Assembly: GCA_013177795.1 (NCBI GenBank)
Contig: JABLXY010000002.1
Location: 868,001-932,000, forward strand
Length of the DNA stretch: 64,000 bases
Source: Syntrophaceae bacterium
GTDB lineage: Bacteria; Desulfobacterota; Syntrophia; Syntrophales; UBA2192
Direction of reading: 5' to 3'
A program made the translations under genes and the position numbers. Each line of letters begins with the position of its first letter. Position 1 is the first letter of the stretch. Shown here piece by piece: positions 1 through 9,597 of this stretch. Under the pieces are notes generated by a model. It saw only the letters and a list, made by a program, of their open reading frames with translations. It did not search any database and had not been told where the DNA came from.

Positions 1-1206
1 GCGATCCCTCCATATGGGAAGATCCGAAGTGTATGCCCAGTTTATAGAAGCCGGTCTGTGCTGATCTTTCAGCACAACCGGAGCGACCGAGATTGTAATC
101 GGTAACGAGTGGGTCCACAATGATGCGGCGTCCGCAAAGGTCACTACCACCCTGTGCCTTCCGGCCGGTATCAGGCGAAGATCCGCTTGAAGCCAGAAGT
201 AGGAGGCTTGCAGGCCCGGCAAAAGAATCTGCTTCTTGACCGGAATCAACGGATCGTAGACCAGCCGGCCATCGGCACTGAGAATCGGCATCACCTGACT
301 CAACGACAAGGCCTGCAGAACGCGGGGATCGCCGCTGAACGTGATTTGGATCTTCTTTTCCGTCTTTCCGGGGTTCAGAAGACCGATGCAGCCGGCCTCC
401 GATTCGCTTTGCGAACCCACAAGCTCAAGCCCCTGATTGCCCTCATTTACTTGTTCCTTCGTTGGGTAGATAGGCAAAGGTGAATAGGGGTTCTCGACAA
501 CCCATGGCGGGACGTGTACAGACCCGAATGTTTCTGCCCAGGCTGCGGTGTCTTCTTGAGGTGGCCTTATACGATCCAAGAGATGCTGACGATGTCTCTT
601 CAAGCTGTCTCGCTCACAAGCCAAACGGTCGCCGATGGGAACGAGCTCAGCATGATCCAAGGAAACTTCGGCATTCCAGCGTATTTCATCAAGAAACAGA
701 TAACTGCCCCTGGGTCGGACGATTGCCAGCAATTTGTTTCCTTTTGAAGTTACCTTGACGGGCAGCCAGTGAGACGACCGATCCGCATATTGCTGAGAAT
801 CAAATGCCGCACCGCCTGCGTAATGGTATCGCTCGTTGACTCCCTCTCCATAATAGAGGTCTATCCGTGCGGGCAAATCGACGCCGGCATGAGAGCCTTT
901 GGCCGAATGGAAGCTGAGCGTACCAGTGAAGGCCCCTGCGTCTGGACCTCCCGGCAATTCCATTTCTATCCTGATTGGGCCCTGCTCAAACCATCCCACG
1001 CATTTGCGATGCACCCACATAGGGAAGCGCATGGTCAGGCCGTCAGTTAAATCCCGCATGTCATCGGGATCAGTGCAAAGGGGATAATTCGGCTTCGGGT
1101 ATAACTCACGGACAAAGAGGTTGTCTAGACCGCCGGTGGCGTAGGACGGGCCGACCCCGATGAGGCAGGCGACACACAAAGTGATAAACAGACGCGGTTT
1201 GTTCAT
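1..1206 (-). CDS. Secreted protein of unknown function, C-terminus cut off by window edge
   Basis: The minus strand is open for 402 codons from the ATG at 1206 to base 1 without a stop, so the gene continues beyond the window. The product starts MNKPRLFITLCVACLIGVGP and has a signal peptide of about 23 residues ending near SYATG. The rest looks like beta-rich secreted domains with motifs such as RIEMELPGG and HRVVVTFADA, then a stretch reading NWAYTSDLPIWRDR at the edge. That architecture (N-terminal beta domains before a possible catalytic domain) is seen in some secreted glycoside-hydrolase-like proteins, but I do not recognise the family. It is the most downstream visible gene of the polysaccharide cluster, 61 bp after the glycosyltransferase gene. 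Confidence 0.75.
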   Translation of the reverse strand, partial: MNKPRLFITLCVACLIGVGPSYATGGLDNLFVRELYPKPNYPLCTDPDDMRDLTDGLTMRFPMWVHRKCVGWFEQGPIRIEMELPGGPDAGAFTGTLSFHSAKGSHAGVDLPARIDLYYGEGVNERYHYAGGAAFDSQQYADRSSHWLPVKVTSKGNKLLAIVRPRGSYLFLDEIRWNAEVSLDHAELVPIGDRLACERDSLKRHRQHLLDRIRPPQEDTAAWAETFGSVHVPPWVVENPYSPLPIYPTKEQVNEGNQGLELVGSQSESEAGCIGLLNPGKTEKKIQITFSGDPRVLQALSLSQVMPILSADGRLVYDPLIPVKKQILLPGLQASYFWLQADLRLIPAGRHRVVVTFADAASLWTHSLPITISVAPVVLKDQHRPASINWAYTSDLPIWRDR

Positions 1207-1267
1207 GGCTTCATGTATGGCCGCCGTGCGGTCCGCAGCTCGTGACTTCCTGGGATCGCATCCTCAC

Positions 1268-2344
1268 TTACCTCATCTCTGTTAGTTGGCGATAATATTT
1301 TTCTGCTGCTGACTTGCTCAAATGCTCTCTGAAATACTGGTGGCAATTCCGGGCCATCTCTTCCAGCAAGGCCCGATCGTCATCAATCTTTTCGATCGCC
1401 TGCACAATGGACAAAACATCACGCGCTTCAACCTTCAGTCCGGTTTTCCCATCCTGCACGATGTACTCTAAGGCTCCTTCATTTGTGCAGATAATTGGTG
1501 CTCCGGCGCGCATAGCCTCGATGACGGTATAAGAAAATCCTTCGCTGTATGACGGGAGCAGAACGGCGTCTGCTCTGCGGTATTCATCATCGAGAGCCCT
1601 GCCTGATAAGTAACCTTTGAAATTTACCATTCCTGCTGGAAGCGTTTTGCTGATTTCCCTGAGTTCGCGCAGCGCGGGCCCATCACCTGCAAAAGCGAGC
1701 GTTATGTCGTTTCTTCTACCGGCAAGGACGCGCATGGCCTCGATCAGGTCGAAGACCCCCTTTTCCCTCACGATTCGCCCGACGAAAAGAAGGCGCAAAG
1801 GTCCGTCCTTACGCGGTTGATCACGCTGGAGTACATCGTCTGACAGAGAATAATTGGCAAAAAGACCATGTTCATGCTGGGGGAAAAGGCAGGCAAAGCC
1901 CGCTGCCTGTATCGGGCTAAGCATATGGAATTTTCTAACTTTTGCCATGAGCGGGCGTATTGCGAAGGCAACAAAAGGGAGTAAATGCCAGATTGGCCCC
2001 GAAAACCTGCCTCCATGAAAAAAGACGTGAATGATGGGCTTCGTTCCGCGCGGCAGGACGGCCAGAATCATCAACATCTTGACGAACGACGCGGGATAGA
2101 TTGAGGCGTTGATCAGCACATGAGAGAAATCACCGTGGAGAATGACCTTTCGTAGATCTGCAATATGTCTTGTTATATGGAAAATACCGGCTCGGACATT
2201 AGAATGCATTGAGCCGGGGTCAAGTACTACGGCATCCTGAAAACAGGTTAGCGCTTTAAGCGTCTTCATGTGCGTGGCCACACCCCCGAGATAGTCACCT
2301 TCGACCGATGGGCCGATAATGCATACCTTGCAGTGTTCACACAT
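1268..2344 (-). CDS. Glycosyltransferase family 4 (GT-B)
   Basis: A 358-residue GT-B glycosyltransferase that probably adds a sugar from a nucleotide donor to a lipid-linked polysaccharide intermediate at the cytoplasmic membrane. The N-terminal Rossmann half opens IIGPSVEGDYLGGVATHM, the glycine-rich acceptor-side loop of GT4 enzymes. The C-terminal half has LLFVGRIVREKGVFDLIEAM and the donor-site region SYSEGFSYTVIEAMRAGAP with the E-x7-E pair. Length is normal for the family. It lies in a run of same-strand glycosyltransferase genes, which supports a role in exopolysaccharide or O-antigen assembly. Donor and acceptor cannot be read from the sequence. Confidence 0.9.
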   Translation of the reverse strand: MCEHCKVCIIGPSVEGDYLGGVATHMKTLKALTCFQDAVVLDPGSMHSNVRAGIFHITRHIADLRKVILHGDFSHVLINASIYPASFVKMLMILAVLPRGTKPIIHVFFHGGRFSGPIWHLLPFVAFAIRPLMAKVRKFHMLSPIQAAGFACLFPQHEHGLFANYSLSDDVLQRDQPRKDGPLRLLFVGRIVREKGVFDLIEAMRVLAGRRNDITLAFAGDGPALRELREISKTLPAGMVNFKGYLSGRALDDEYRRADAVLLPSYSEGFSYTVIEAMRAGAPIICTNEGALEYIVQDGKTGLKVEARDVLSIVQAIEKIDDDRALLEEMARNCHQYFREHLSKSAAEKYYRQLTEMR

Positions 2345-2447
2345 AATCCTGCATCACAATGCCCGTTTTGATAATACGTGCGGGTATCCCAGCAACCAGA
2401 ACACCGTCCGGCACATGATCTACGAGTAAAGTGTTGGAGTGAGCAAA

Positions 2448-3590
2448 TTAAAAACTTTCAGCATAATTGAGATACCGGTTATACAAATCCACATAAGATT
2501 CTGCTGTGCGCTCGATTGAGTAATGCATCTGGAACTTTTCACGAGCTGCTTTTGCCATTTGTGCGCCAAGGGACTTATCGTTCAGCAACCTGAATATCGC
2601 ATCCGCCAGACGCTTGGCGTCTGCTGCCGGCACCAGAAGACCGCTGACACCCTGCTCAATAGCGTCGGGTATCCCGCCTACGGCTGTGCATACAACCGGT
2701 GTCCCGTAGCCCATGGCTTCCAGGAGTGTCAGCGGAAGCCCTTCCCAATCGGAGGATAAAACAAAAACATCGGCTGCGATCAGCAGTTCTGGTATGTCCT
2801 TCCGCACGCCCAATAAATGCACGCGCTTCCGCTGTTGCTCAGGGAGAGCACGAAGTCTATTTTCAAGCATCAGTCGATAACTGCCGGATGTTGAATCTTC
2901 GCCCACAACGAGGAGAATCGTCTCTGTTTCGCTCTGCGCTGTCAATTTTTCAAAGGCATCAATTAAGAGAATCTGATTCTTTTGCGGACACAGGCGCCCG
3001 ATCGTGATGATAATATTGGCATCAAGTGGCAAAGCACTCTTTTTTCGTAGGTCATTCTTTTGTTCTTTTCTGATGGTCGGATCCACGCGGATCCCGTTAT
3101 TTACTACCGGCGCGTCGATACCGTAAAAATCTCGTATACTGTTTTGAATTTCCGGAGACAGTGCGACAGGAAGCCAACCAAGGCGATTGAAGGCAAAGCG
3201 GTGCAATCGCAGGACTGTTCTCGAGGCTTCGCGTTCAGCGATATTATGAATTGTGTGAATCTTAACGGCTTTCTTGATCAATAGAGCGGCACCCATGGAA
3301 TATCGCAGCCCTGCCAGGTGCGTATGAATGACATTCGGATCAATTTTTAGTAGCACGTCACGCATCCGAAAGAGAAGGCGGGGGTCTGGCCCTTTTTGCT
3401 TCCCGAGTGTATGAATCGCGGCGCCAGATTCAACTGCTTCAGTATATACGACTGAAGGAAATGGATCGTAAAGACTGATCAGATGGACGGAAAATGACGG
3501 ATGGCGCCTCTTGATCTCGGCGCAGATGCGAACGGCAAGAAGCTCACCACCACCTACATTGAAGCTTGGAATTATGTGTACTATAATCAC
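2448..3590 (-). CDS. Glycosyltransferase family 4 (GT-B)
   Basis: A 380-residue GT4 enzyme. The start MIIVHIIPSFNVGGGELLAV carries the typical GGGE acceptor loop. Residues about 190-350 form the GT1/GT4 domain: TIGRLCPQKNQILLIDAF, then SSDWEGLPLTLLEAMGYGTP with the E-x7-E pair, then VGGIPDAIEQGVSGLLVPA. It probably transfers a sugar during assembly of the polysaccharide unit encoded by this cluster. About 100 bp separate it from the next glycosyltransferase and 159 bp from the polymerase-like gene upstream; the latter gap is AT-rich and may hold a promoter, but I could not define one. Confidence 0.9.
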   Translation of the reverse strand: MIIVHIIPSFNVGGGELLAVRICAEIKRRHPSFSVHLISLYDPFPSVVYTEAVESGAAIHTLGKQKGPDPRLLFRMRDVLLKIDPNVIHTHLAGLRYSMGAALLIKKAVKIHTIHNIAEREASRTVLRLHRFAFNRLGWLPVALSPEIQNSIRDFYGIDAPVVNNGIRVDPTIRKEQKNDLRKKSALPLDANIIITIGRLCPQKNQILLIDAFEKLTAQSETETILLVVGEDSTSGSYRLMLENRLRALPEQQRKRVHLLGVRKDIPELLIAADVFVLSSDWEGLPLTLLEAMGYGTPVVCTAVGGIPDAIEQGVSGLLVPAADAKRLADAIFRLLNDKSLGAQMAKAAREKFQMHYSIERTAESYVDLYNRYLNYAESF

Positions 3591-3749
3591 TATTTTACGT
3601 AAATGAAAACGTCAGTCTTTACATTTAAAACAACTATGCTGCCTTCATCGCGGCTGTTTGATCGCTTCAGGTCCGATTCTCCCAAGTGTGCCTGGATCTG
3701 AATATCCGTGATCCTCTGATATTCCGTTGTATGCGGCGAAGTCGTTCAC

Positions 3750-5072
3750 CTAAATTGTCTTCATATTTGCGGTTACGGCATCGTCAATCGTAGGCTCCGT
3801 TTGCACGTTCAGGGAACGCTTATGTTTACTGATCATGCCCATAGCGTAACCGATACCGACAGTGAACCAGAGGACGGAATTCTTGCCTTGTGAAAGAAAA
3901 AGTCCAGCAAACAGCATTCCGCCGAGTGCAAGTGCCAGGCTGAAGCCCAAACCAATTCGCGCTCGGTCCTTTCCGTCGCCTCTATCAAAATGTAGTAGAT
4001 GCTTAATGCTGAAATAAAAAATAGCAAGCAGCAAAATACCCGCAATTATTCCGTTTTCAACAAAAAACTCCAAATACATGTTGTGCGCAACGGCAAAAGT
4101 CTTTCCTTCTGCTAGTTGAGATGCCTGCACTTGATGATCTTTTAGAACATTTTGAAAGAAAGCTTGGCTGAAGTTCCCTGGGCCCACACCAAGCAATGGA
4201 CTGCTAAAAAAAATCTCTAACCCAACGACCTGCAGCTTGACGCGATTGCTTATTGACTGACTGTAATTTATTTCCTTACCTGTCGCGATTGTCTTCGTAC
4301 GTTCCCAGTAGCTTTGTGGCGCAAACGCAATCATCAGGGCGATGCCGAATAACCCTATAAAGAAAAGGCGGATGGAAGGACGTCGGAGGAACAGTACAGT
4401 CAGCACGAAAAGAAGAGCAAGGAATCCGCCGCGTGAACCTGTAAGAACAATGCCGGCAAGGATCGCGCAAAATACTGCAATAAATACGCTCTTGCAAGTC
4501 ATACTACGGCAATTGCTAATCCAGTAGAAAATGAGTGGTACACCGGCGACAAGAAGCATGGCTGTGTCGTTAGGGTCTCCTCGGAGGGATGCCGCCCTCT
4601 GGACGTAAATGGTCTTGATAGCAAATGTGCCAGTTAGATACTGATAGATTGCGTGCCAGGCCCCGACAAACAATCCTGCTAGGCAGTACAGGGTCATTAC
4701 CTTTACGTCGTCTGCAGACGTTAGTGTACCAGCCAGCAAAATGAGCAAAATAAGGCCTTTAGAAAAAAGAAGGATGGTGACAAATGAATTCTGTTGGTTA
4801 ATACCAAACAGACCGGCGACAGCCATTACGATGACAAGCGAAATTACAAGAACGAGAAGTTTTAGAGATATTCCTGCCCATTTGTGACGAATCAGTATTG
4901 CTGAAAATACAGCAAGCCCTCCAATTAAAGGAAGATGTTCAGAGCCCTCCCCGATAACCTTATAAAAAATGCCATGAGTGATCATCAAGAAAAACAACAA
5001 CCCGAGACCATGTAGAACGGAAAACATGGCAAGGCATCCAAAAGATGCAAAAGTGAATAATGATATCATCAT
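3750..5072 (-). CDS. O-antigen ligase / Wzy polymerase-like membrane protein
   Basis: A 440-residue integral membrane protein with roughly ten to twelve hydrophobic segments and a large periplasmic loop around residues 270-350. The loop holds the hallmarks of the O-antigen ligase (WaaL/Wzy_C) superfamily: LTGSRGGFLALLF, GVGPGNFSQAF and AVAHNMYLEFFVENG. Such proteins either polymerise lipid-linked repeat units or transfer glycans to an acceptor at the outer face of the inner membrane. In an EPS cluster with a Wzx-type flippase, the polymerase role is more likely than lipid-A ligation, but sequence alone cannot decide. The DNA is AT-richer than the hydrogenase and fad regions of the window. Confidence 0.85.
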   Translation of the reverse strand: MMISLFTFASFGCLAMFSVLHGLGLLFFLMITHGIFYKVIGEGSEHLPLIGGLAVFSAILIRHKWAGISLKLLVLVISLVIVMAVAGLFGINQQNSFVTILLFSKGLILLILLAGTLTSADDVKVMTLYCLAGLFVGAWHAIYQYLTGTFAIKTIYVQRAASLRGDPNDTAMLLVAGVPLIFYWISNCRSMTCKSVFIAVFCAILAGIVLTGSRGGFLALLFVLTVLFLRRPSIRLFFIGLFGIALMIAFAPQSYWERTKTIATGKEINYSQSISNRVKLQVVGLEIFFSSPLLGVGPGNFSQAFFQNVLKDHQVQASQLAEGKTFAVAHNMYLEFFVENGIIAGILLLAIFYFSIKHLLHFDRGDGKDRARIGLGFSLALALGGMLFAGLFLSQGKNSVLWFTVGIGYAMGMISKHKRSLNVQTEPTIDDAVTANMKTI

Positions 5073-5111
5073 GCTGATATCAAATTACCTCTCTTACTGA
5101 AGGGATTAGTT

Positions 5112-6059
5112 TTATTCGCTTTCTGACGCTACATACGGTTTAGTGTGGATTAAAAAAAGGCCGTTAATCATGCCGCGTAGTGGCTGAAGACTCGTTGCTC
5201 GGCATGCGGCAAGCATAGAAAGAAGAATACTTCCAGCCAAGTAGCGATAGAAAGATAGGTGTGATATGACTTTTTTTGAAAAGTATTGATTATGATGGGG
5301 GTAGATGTACTTCCGCCAAAATAAGTAGTGGTTATAGATGAGTGCCCTATATGACATTTCGAGACGTGAAGAATCGAGTCGTGTTGTGCCGCCGAGATGC
5401 TCTAAACGGATGCCCCCGATTATCAAGCACAAGCCACCCTTCTGATGAATGTCAAAAATAAAAGCACCATCCTCGCGTAAGGCATAAACAGAAACGTCTT
5501 GAAATGCAACATCGCCGAGACATCGCCGGTTCAGACAAAAAAGCCTATCAACCAAGATTATCGCCCCTGCGCCACCCTCCGTTACCCACGGCTCGAAAGG
5601 CTTATTCAAGGGGTAGTAATAGCCACCACCAGATGTGTAACGTATACCTCCTTTAGATCTGGGTATTGCGATTCCCCAAAAAGCCATAAAGAAGCGTAAA
5701 AATACTCCTTTGGGCCAGCTGCCCGACCAGTAGGGTATAACGCACGCAGCGTTTCGCTCTTTCATCGCAGAAAGTAGCAATTCAGCTGTCTCGGGTGCAA
5801 TTACCACATCATCATCGAGGAGCAACACATATCTGTGCTTTGCTGCACGGATACCACCAGCACGTTGCGTGACCATCCCTCTTTTGTCCTGTTCGAAGCG
5901 AACGCAGCTTATGCCTGTATCCCATGGTTGAACGTCATTCGGGATGACAAGGATAATTTCCGCAGGCCTGACGGTCTGCTTCTCCAATGCCTCGAGGCAT
6001 CGTTTTAAATACTTGTTATCGCGGACCGTCCGTATTGCAACTGAGAAAAGCGGTTCCAC
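5112..6059 (-). CDS. Glycosyltransferase family 2 (GT-A)
   Basis: A 315-residue GT-A enzyme. It starts MEPLFSVAIRTVRDNKYLKR and has the family arrangement of strand, LEKQTVRPAEIILV, then YVLLLDDDVVIAPETA, whose DDD triplet is the metal/nucleotide-binding motif. The C-terminal part ends in hydrophobic stretches (SILLSMLAA, MINGLFLI) that suggest membrane association. It lies 10 bp downstream of the flippase gene and 39 bp upstream of the polymerase-like gene, so the three are probably co-transcribed. The sugar is unknown. Confidence 0.88.
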   Translation of the reverse strand: MEPLFSVAIRTVRDNKYLKRCLEALEKQTVRPAEIILVIPNDVQPWDTGISCVRFEQDKRGMVTQRAGGIRAAKHRYVLLLDDDVVIAPETAELLLSAMKERNAACVIPYWSGSWPKGVFLRFFMAFWGIAIPRSKGGIRYTSGGGYYYPLNKPFEPWVTEGGAGAIILVDRLFCLNRRCLGDVAFQDVSVYALREDGAFIFDIHQKGGLCLIIGGIRLEHLGGTTRLDSSRLEMSYRALIYNHYLFWRKYIYPHHNQYFSKKVISHLSFYRYLAGSILLSMLAACRATSLQPLRGMINGLFLIHTKPYVASESE

Positions 6060-6069
6060 TGTTCTCGGC

Positions 6070-7395
6070 TCACTCTTTGAGAGATGAATTCGATACGGCC
6101 CGGTTTACTAGCATAGCCTTGAAAAACTCACCGATGATCAGTGCGAGCATGTATGCGACCGTAACAGCAAGGAGTGAAACATATTTCATGAGAAATACGC
6201 TGCATATGCAAACGCTGATCAACGTGACAACATTAACATATGCTCCCAGTTGAGGTCGCTGGATGGTATGCATAACCAGAGAGTAGTAGCTGATGAAGGC
6301 CGTTCCGGCTGTTGCCACGCTTGTGACCCAAAATATCGATAGGGATTTGATATACCTATCATCCAAGAAAAGCATCATGGCTAGGGAAAGGGAGGCGATA
6401 ATAATAACGCAACCCATTATGTAAAAAGGTGCAAGCCGAGACAGTCTTTTCTTGTATTCATCGATTCGCTCAGTGGGCAAGCTGGAAATCTTGCTAAAAA
6501 GAACCTGCGTGATAGCGTCATTTATCATGCCAAAAACAGCCGTAAATACGAGACCGGCACTCAACAATGCCACCTGTTTGACACCGCCAATAATAGATAC
6601 AATATAAACCATGCTTTGCTGGATTAGTACAAAGGAGATGCCTGTCAATGCGACTGACCAAGAATATTGAATGCTCTCTGCACCTGCATCTAGCAATTCT
6701 TCCAGTCGAACGGGATAAATGCTGAATGAATTGTTGAAGGTCATCAACCCCCATAATAAAATTATGGATAATGGAAAAACGTAAATCGCGAGAAGAAACC
6801 AAACCTCTGAAGCAAAGTACGAGAACGATATCATCATGCACAAAAAAGACACTCTCAAGACTGCGTATACTAGCGTGTGAAGTGCAATTAAACGAAACTC
6901 TTCCATTGCTTGAAAGTAGGCTCGTGTAAAACTCCATATTCCCAATATTCCACCACAAAAGAAAGCGACCGTTACAAGACACCATCTGCTATCATCATGC
7001 ATGATTAAAGAAGCAAATAGACGTCCCGTCAAAAGACCAATTATAACGAGAATTAGAAGCATGAAGATCTTGAAATAGAAATTCGCGAGTAAAATTGCCC
7101 TACTTCTAGGATGGTTTTTGACATGTTTCTTATAAAGACGTATCATAGAATAATTCATTCCGAATTCAGAAAGTGTTAGAGTCAGCAGAGCAATATTAAC
7201 AGCTACTGAATAGAGACCAAAGAATTCATGATTGAAATTCCTTGCAATCACAATATTAGCTGCAAAGACAGTAATGTTGTTGATGATATTAGAAGTCAAA
7301 ATACAAAATACATCATTGAAGAATTTCTGTGGTATGCCACATAAATCACTAATTTTGTTAAATAGCGACGTATACAAAATTATCACTATTGCCAA
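6070..7395 (-). CDS. Wzx-type polysaccharide flippase (MATE/MVF-like)
   Basis: A 441-residue protein with about twelve to fourteen hydrophobic segments. The start is typical of polysaccharide translocases of the RfbX/Wzx family: a helix, then TSNIINNITVFAANIVIARN, where an early N-x-A-x-x-I-x-AR pattern is characteristic. Such proteins move undecaprenyl-linked oligosaccharide units from the cytoplasmic to the periplasmic leaflet. It overlaps no neighbour but sits 10 bp before the GT2 gene and 5 bp after the CgeB-like gene, consistent with one operon. Codon use is AT-rich like the flanking EPS genes. The start at 7395 is the longest; the internal Met preceding the first helix cannot be excluded. 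Confidence 0.85.
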   Translation of the reverse strand: MAIVIILYTSLFNKISDLCGIPQKFFNDVFCILTSNIINNITVFAANIVIARNFNHEFFGLYSVAVNIALLTLTLSEFGMNYSMIRLYKKHVKNHPRSRAILLANFYFKIFMLLILVIIGLLTGRLFASLIMHDDSRWCLVTVAFFCGGILGIWSFTRAYFQAMEEFRLIALHTLVYAVLRVSFLCMMISFSYFASEVWFLLAIYVFPLSIILLWGLMTFNNSFSIYPVRLEELLDAGAESIQYSWSVALTGISFVLIQQSMVYIVSIIGGVKQVALLSAGLVFTAVFGMINDAITQVLFSKISSLPTERIDEYKKRLSRLAPFYIMGCVIIIASLSLAMMLFLDDRYIKSLSIFWVTSVATAGTAFISYYSLVMHTIQRPQLGAYVNVVTLISVCICSVFLMKYVSLLAVTVAYMLALIIGEFFKAMLVNRAVSNSSLKE

Positions 7396-7400
7396 TCAGC

Positions 7401-8432
7401 CTAAAGAATTTCTAAGATATTTGTCAGACGACGAACAAAGGTATGTGAGCGGCTTGACTCATGTCCTTGGCAGGCCAGAGCCTGGCGTTTTTCATTATTG
7501 ACTAATAAGTCCGATAACACGTCTAAAAAGTTGTTATCGAAACATTCTGCGTAATCCATCCAGGGAACTAACCACTTATGCAAATATGGCTTTGCTTCAG
7601 CTAATTGGCATGTTGCAGTTGCGGGAATAGCAAAGAACATAGGATTGACGGGCATGGCTCCATCATCTTGATGAATGTTAATACAAATCTTAGAGCGTCC
7701 TATTACACTTGCAAGCTGATGGGCAGGTATCCTTCGTGAAAGCCACTTGACTCCAGCCCCTTTGCGGTGGCCAAGTGATAGATATAAACTAGCATTCCCG
7801 AATAAAGTTCCTGTTGAGCCGATAAAGTAGCTATTTTTAGAAATCTTAGATGTTGCTTCGTTTAGCATTCGAAGATACATTTCACGTCTCTTGTATCTAT
7901 AACCAAGCTTGCCGATTAAAAGTATATCGATATCTTTCAGCTTCTCCTCATTAGGCTTATAAATTAAGTCATCAAAGCCGAGTGGTAGCCAACTATTATT
8001 AGTAGTGTTATCGGAAATATCGCCTGCGTCGATATAAAATACATGTTTCGAGATTTCTTCATAACTTTTTGTATATTCAGCTCGTGATAAGGAATCAATA
8101 GCCCAAGTAATTATAGGTACTTTAGCACGAAACAAAGCATCCCGATTGTCTGCTTCAATGCAGTCTCCTTTTAAAATGAGCAGGAGATCTATTTGCTTCA
8201 TACGTAACTGCGAGACAATGTGATCACGCAGCAAAGAGTTGAATGCGTGAGCGGTAGCTTTGCGATAAAACGGATCATGAATGCGATCATATGCAACACG
8301 GACAAGATTCTGACGTGACGGAGGAGAATATTCATAAAGCATCGCTTCCCAGCCAATGCGACGAAACGCATCGGCAATGCTTTGAGGAATATTACCAACT
8401 CGTGGTCCTATTATCGAAACCTTACGCATCAA
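7401..8432 (-). CDS. CgeB-like glycosyltransferase
   Basis: A 343-residue protein of the CgeB / glycosyl-transferase-1-2 type. Supporting features are the N-terminal Rossmann start KVSIIGPRVGNIPQSIADAF, the segment LLLILKGDCIEADN followed by VPIITWAIDS (the DUF3880-like half), and a C-terminal half containing SKICINIHQDDGAMPVNP, then a cysteine-rich ATATCQLAEAKPYL region. In related proteins this is where the nucleotide-sugar site and the loss-of-glycine E/C variation occur. It probably acts as a cytosolic glycosyltransferase in polysaccharide assembly. It is tightly spaced with the flippase gene (5 bp). This and its neighbours are the most AT-rich genes in the window. Confidence 0.75.
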   Translation of the reverse strand: MMRKVSIIGPRVGNIPQSIADAFRRIGWEAMLYEYSPPSRQNLVRVAYDRIHDPFYRKATAHAFNSLLRDHIVSQLRMKQIDLLLILKGDCIEADNRDALFRAKVPIITWAIDSLSRAEYTKSYEEISKHVFYIDAGDISDNTTNNSWLPLGFDDLIYKPNEEKLKDIDILLIGKLGYRYKRREMYLRMLNEATSKISKNSYFIGSTGTLFGNASLYLSLGHRKGAGVKWLSRRIPAHQLASVIGRSKICINIHQDDGAMPVNPMFFAIPATATCQLAEAKPYLHKWLVPWMDYAECFDNNFLDVLSDLLVNNEKRQALACQGHESSRSHTFVRRLTNILEIL

Positions 8433-8461
8433 ATGGATGATGGAATATGAGTAAATTAGGA

Positions 8462-9583
8462 TTATGATAAATTTGTTTTTCGATTTTGTTCCATTAACAA
8501 AATTTGAAAGATTTTAAGGGTTAATCGTTCAGTTGTCTTTCCATCCCACAGTTCCGGTGCGCTGGTCTTTTTTACTCCGGCAATCGCTTCTTGCGCTTTC
8601 GTCGAAAGGCCCTCCGGCGTGCACAGCCTGTTGGTCCCCTGTGTCACCGTGATCGGCCGCTCCGTGTTGGGCCGGAGCGTCAGGCAGGGGATGCCGAGAT
8701 AGGTGGTCTCCTCCTGGATGCCGCCCGAGTCGGTAATGGCCAGCCGGCAGTTGAACACGAGGTTCATGAAGGGGATGTAGCTGAGCGGCTCGTCGAGGTG
8801 AATGCCGGGGCTTGCCGCGAGGCCGGCAAGGAGGCCGAAGGCCTCGAGGTTCTTGCGCGTGCGCGGGTGCACGGGGAAGATCAGGGGCAACTCGGCCGCG
8901 ATGCGCTTCAGGGCATCGCAGAGCCTTCCCAGCGTTTCCGGGTGGTCGACGTTTGCCGGCCGATGCAGGGTGACGATGCCGTAGGCGCCGTTTTTCAGCC
9001 CGTATTTCGCAACGGCGTTTTCCGCCATGATCCGGGGCCGCATCATCTCCAGCGAGTCGATCATGATGTTGCCGACGCGCTCGATTCTCTCCTTCGGGAT
9101 CCCTTCGCGCAGGAGGTTCTCGTCGGCATCCGGCGACGGGGTCCAGAGGATGTCGGCGATGCTGTCCGTCACGATGCGGTTGATCTCCTCGGGCATGGTG
9201 CGGTCGAAGGAGCGAAGGCCCGCCTCGAGGTGTGCCGTCCTGACGCCCAGCTTGACCGCCGCCAGGGTGCAGGCGGCCGTGGAGTTTACGTCGCCCACCA
9301 CGACGACGAGGTCGGGCCGCCTCTCCATGAGGAGCCTCTCGTAGGCGATCATGACCCGGCCCGTCTGCTCGGCGTGCGTGCCGCTGCCCACGCCGAGGTG
9401 ATGGTGCGGCTCGGGCAGCATGAGGTCCCTGAAGAAAGCATCGGACATGTTGACGTCGTAGTGCTGGCCGGTGTGCACGATGAGGGGCTCGGCCCATTCT
9501 TCGCGCCTGAGCGCGTGGTAGAGCGGGGCGATCTTCATGAAGTTGGGCCTGGCGGCCGCGATGAGGTGGATGAGCTTTTTCAA
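8462..9583 (-). CDS. wecB: UDP-N-acetylglucosamine 2-epimerase (non-hydrolysing)
   Basis: A 373-residue enzyme interconverting UDP-GlcNAc and UDP-ManNAc, supplying ManNAc (or ManNAcA after oxidation) for the polysaccharide made by the downstream genes. Family motifs are all present: HTGQHYDVNMSDAFF, VVVVGDVNSTAACTLAAVKL, HLEAGLRSFDRTMPEEINR, VTLHRPANVDHPET and TDSGGIQEETTYLGIPC, the last being the nucleotide-binding region. Length is normal. It is more GC-rich than the rest of the EPS cluster, suggesting a different origin. It is the first gene of the cluster on this strand, with a repeat-rich gap upstream that probably contains the promoter. Confidence 0.95.
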   Translation of the reverse strand: MKKLIHLIAAARPNFMKIAPLYHALRREEWAEPLIVHTGQHYDVNMSDAFFRDLMLPEPHHHLGVGSGTHAEQTGRVMIAYERLLMERRPDLVVVVGDVNSTAACTLAAVKLGVRTAHLEAGLRSFDRTMPEEINRIVTDSIADILWTPSPDADENLLREGIPKERIERVGNIMIDSLEMMRPRIMAENAVAKYGLKNGAYGIVTLHRPANVDHPETLGRLCDALKRIAAELPLIFPVHPRTRKNLEAFGLLAGLAASPGIHLDEPLSYIPFMNLVFNCRLAITDSGGIQEETTYLGIPCLTLRPNTERPITVTQGTNRLCTPEGLSTKAQEAIAGVKKTSAPELWDGKTTERLTLKIFQILLMEQNRKTNLS

Positions 9584-9597
9584 TGATATGACCGTGT

